From Georgfuchsia toluolica (lineage in GTDB: Bacteria; Pseudomonadota; Gammaproteobacteria; Burkholderiales; Rhodocyclaceae), in contig NZ_CAJQUM010000001.1 of assembly GCF_907163265.1 (NCBI RefSeq), positions 2,976,001 through 3,040,000 on the forward strand: 64,000 bases of DNA. The letters are read 5' to 3'. Under the pieces are notes generated by a model. That model worked only from the letters and a program-made list of their open reading frames with translations, searched no databases and had not been told where the DNA came from. Shown piece by piece: positions 61,961 through 64,000 of the stretch. Numbering within the stretch: position 1 is the stretch's first letter; every line of letters starts with the position of its first letter. A program made the position numbers and the translations under genes.

Positions 61961-62398
61961 ATGGAATTGAACAATCTCAAACCGGGTACCGGTGCCAGGC
62001 ACACCAAACGCCGCGTTGGTCGCGGTATTGGTAGTGGCCTTGGCAAGACGGCAGGGCGTGGCCACAAGGGACAAAAGTCTCGTGCCGGCGGCTTTCATAA
62101 GGTTGGTTTTGAAGGCGGCCAGATGCCGTTGCAGCGCCGCTTGCCGAAGCGCGGCTTTGTCTCGCTGACGGCGGCGCGTAACGTCGAGGTGCGTCTTTCC
62201 GAACTGGCCAAGCTGCCGGTGGATGAAATCGACCTGCTGGCGCTGAAACAGGCTGGCGTGGTGCCGGGCGGGGCGTTGTCGGTCAAGGTAATTCTTTCCG
62301 GCGAGCTGACGCGCAAGGTAACGCTGAAGGGTGTCGGTGCGACCAAGGGCGCCAAGGCGGCAATCGAAGCAGCCGGTGGCTCGGTGGCTGCCGAGTAA
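61961..62398 (+). CDS. rplO: 50S ribosomal protein L15
   Basis: Late-assembly protein of 145 residues. The Gly/Arg-rich N-terminal extension ([20 protein letters not shown]) and the C-terminal [19 protein letters not shown] match the family. The secY gene follows. Confidence 0.96.
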   Translation: MELNNLKPGTGARHTKRRVGRGIGSGLGKTAGRGHKGQKSRAGGFHKVGFEGGQMPLQRRLPKRGFVSLTAARNVEVRLSELAKLPVDEIDLLALKQAGVVPGGALSVKVILSGELTRKVTLKGVGATKGAKAAIEAAGGSVAAE

Positions 62399-62421
62399 TC
62401 GATCACAGAAGACCGGGAATT

Positions 62422-63738
62422 ATGTCCACTACCGCAAAACCAACAGGCAAGTTCGGCGATCTCTGGCGCCGGCTGTGGTTTCTGCTGGGCGCACTGGTCG
62501 TGTTTCGTATCGGTGCGCACATTCCGGTACCTGGCATCGATCCGATGCGTCTGGCCGAATTATTCCAGTCGAATAAGGGCGGCATTCTCGGCATCTTCAA
62601 TCTTTTCTCCGGCGGTGCGTTGTCGCGTTTCACGATCTTTGCGCTGGGCATCATGCCCTACATCTCGTCGTCGATCATCATGCAGCTGATGTCGATCGCC
62701 GTGCCTTCCCTCGAGGCGCTCAAAAAAGAGGGCGAAGCCGGCAGGCGCAAGATCACGCAATACACCCGTTACGGCACCGTCGGTCTGGCCCTGTTCCAGG
62801 CGTCAGGTATCGCGATAATGCTTGAATCCCAGCCGGGTTTGGTGCTCGATCCGGGCATGGTGTTCCGTCTTACTACCGTAGCGACATTGGTGACGGGCAC
62901 GCTCTTCCTGATGTGGCTTGGTGAACAGATTACCGAAAGAGGTCTCGGCAACGGCATTTCCATCATCATTTTCGCCGGCATTGCGGCGGGCCTACCGAGT
63001 GCACTGGGTGGCCTGCTTTCGCTGGTAAATACTGGCGCCATGCATCCCGTCGTGGCCTTGATTATCTGCCTGCTGGTGGCCTTGGTCACTGCGTTTGTGG
63101 TGTTTGTCGAACGCGGTCAGCGCAAGATTCTGGTTAACTACGCCAAGCGACAGGTCGGCAACAAGGTCTACGGCGGGCAGAGTTCCCACTTGCCGCTCAA
63201 GCTCAATATGTCGGGCGTGATCCCGCCGATTTTTGCCTCCTCGATCATTCTTTTCCCTGCTACCGTCGCTCAGTGGTTTGGATCGTCCGACAAGGTCTAT
63301 TGGCTCAAGGATTTCGCGGCCAAACTGTCACCCGGCCAGCCGATTTACGTCATGCTTTACGCGACGGCCATCGTGTTCTTCTGTTTCTTTTATACAGCGT
63401 TGGTTTTCAACTCGAAAGAGACCGCGGACAACCTGAAAAAGAGCGGCGCTTTTGTGCCGGGCATTCGCCCTGGCGAACAGACCTCGCGTTACATTGATAA
63501 AATATTGATGCGCCTGACCTTGGTCGGCGCCGCGTACGTCACCATTGTTTGCCTGATTCCTGAATTTCTGGTTCTCAAGTTCAATGTGCCGTTCTACTTC
63601 GGCGGCACGAGCCTGTTGATCATTGTCGTGGTTACCATGGATTTTATGTCGCAGGTGCAAGCCTACGTCATGTCGCATCAGTATGAGAGCCTGCTGAAGA
63701 AGGCGAATTTCAAGGGATCGGGTTTGCCGATTCGTTGA
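62422..63738 (+). CDS. secY: preprotein translocase subunit SecY
   Basis: Channel subunit of the Sec translocon. The 438 residues contain ten membrane helices, with [13 protein letters not shown], the plug-region [20 protein letters not shown] and cytoplasmic-loop [20 protein letters not shown]. It follows rplO in the spc operon and partners with SecE encoded at 36529. Confidence 0.97.
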   Translation: MSTTAKPTGKFGDLWRRLWFLLGALVVFRIGAHIPVPGIDPMRLAELFQSNKGGILGIFNLFSGGALSRFTIFALGIMPYISSSIIMQLMSIAVPSLEALKKEGEAGRRKITQYTRYGTVGLALFQASGIAIMLESQPGLVLDPGMVFRLTTVATLVTGTLFLMWLGEQITERGLGNGISIIIFAGIAAGLPSALGGLLSLVNTGAMHPVVALIICLLVALVTAFVVFVERGQRKILVNYAKRQVGNKVYGGQSSHLPLKLNMSGVIPPIFASSIILFPATVAQWFGSSDKVYWLKDFAAKLSPGQPIYVMLYATAIVFFCFFYTALVFNSKETADNLKKSGAFVPGIRPGEQTSRYIDKILMRLTLVGAAYVTIVCLIPEFLVLKFNVPFYFGGTSLLIIVVVTMDFMSQVQAYVMSHQYESLLKKANFKGSGLPIR

Positions 63739-63750
63739 GCTTGAATTTTT

Positions 63751-63969
63751 ATGGCGAAGGAAGACGTTATCGAGATGCTGGGAGAGGTGGTGGAAAACCT
63801 CCCCAACGCGACGTTTCGCGTCAAGCTCGAAAACGGGCATGTAGTATTGGGACACATCTCGGGAAAGATGCGCATGCATTACATCCGCATCCTGCCGGGA
63901 GACAAGGTTACCGTGCAACTGACGCCTTACGACCTGACCAAGGGCCGTATCGTGTTTCGCGCCAAGTAG
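63751..63969 (+). CDS. infA: translation initiation factor IF-1
   Basis: S1-like OB-fold protein that blocks the A-site during initiation. The 72 residues ([40 protein letters not shown]) match the family. Lies between secY and rpmJ, as in other betaproteobacteria. Confidence 0.96.
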   Translation: MAKEDVIEMLGEVVENLPNATFRVKLENGHVVLGHISGKMRMHYIRILPGDKVTVQLTPYDLTKGRIVFRAK

Positions 63970-63988
63970 TTATTTCCGGAGATTCATC

Positions 63989-64000
63989 ATGAAAGTATTA
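63989..64000 (+). CDS. rpmJ: 50S ribosomal protein L36, first four codons only
   Basis: ATG AAA GTA TTA (MKVL) begins at the window edge, six bases after CCGGAGA. The position after infA and the MKV start fit rpmJ; the rest lies outside the window. Confidence 0.65.

Overview
The window is a chromosomal stretch of a betaproteobacterium. The evidence is the gene order pilMNOPQ-aroK-aroB-dgt-gltB-gltD, a PhaM-type polyhydroxyalkanoate granule protein, a 101-residue S14 without zinc cysteines, and the layout tRNA-Tyr/Gly/Thr-tuf-tRNA-Trp-secE-nusG-rplKAJL-rpoBC-rpsLG-fusA-tuf-S10-spc. A Rhodocyclales or Sterolibacteriaceae-like organism is my guess, not a demonstrated placement. Coding DNA is GC-rich (about 60% by eye) and tightly packed, and many neighbouring genes share ATGA or GTGA stop/start overlaps.

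Region 1 (1-15907) is core: the type IV pilus inner-membrane and secretin operon (pilMNOPQ), two shikimate-pathway genes (aroK, aroB), a dNTPase (dgt) closed by a clear intrinsic terminator, both glutamate synthase subunits (gltB, gltD) separated by a small dispersed repeat, and glmU.

Region 2 (about 15911-26441) looks like a partly decayed copper/silver-resistance island. It starts with a frameshifted lipoprotein remnant abutting glmU. It continues with a Cys/His-rich small secreted protein, a CusF-like chaperone, a complete CusCBA-type RND efflux system whose CusB carries its own CusF domain, a DUF2231 membrane protein, an HD-GYP gene broken by two frameshifts, two minus-strand genes of unknown function and a small acidic protein. 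It ends with a frameshifted C-terminal stump of a CopA-type P-type ATPase.

Region 3 (26464-34559) is metabolic and regulatory: a single-chain fusion of the two NfnAB (NADH-dependent ferredoxin:NADP+ oxidoreductase) subunits translationally coupled to a rubrerythrin-like protein, then (minus strand) phaM and a COG2509-type flavoprotein, then a LuxR-type response regulator overlapping tail-to-tail with a hybrid sensor kinase that has a degenerate receiver.

Region 4 (34678-64000) is the transcription/translation supercluster. A strong promoter precedes tRNA-Tyr, tRNA-Gly and tRNA-Thr with tuf-1. Then come tRNA-Trp, secE, nusG, rplK, rplA, an L10-type leader, rplJ, rplL, an attenuator-like hairpin, rpoB, rpoC, the str operon, tuf-2 (almost identical to tuf-1), the S10 operon, an internal promoter, the spc operon through secY and infA, and the first four codons of rpmJ. 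Near-consensus sigma70 promoters are readable before the tRNA cluster, rpsL, rpsJ and rplN.

I did not find a clearly new multi-gene system. The items most worth following up are the fused NfnAB-rubrerythrin pair, the decaying metal island with its unknown genes, and the dispersed repeat that splits gltBD and abuts the S10 promoter.
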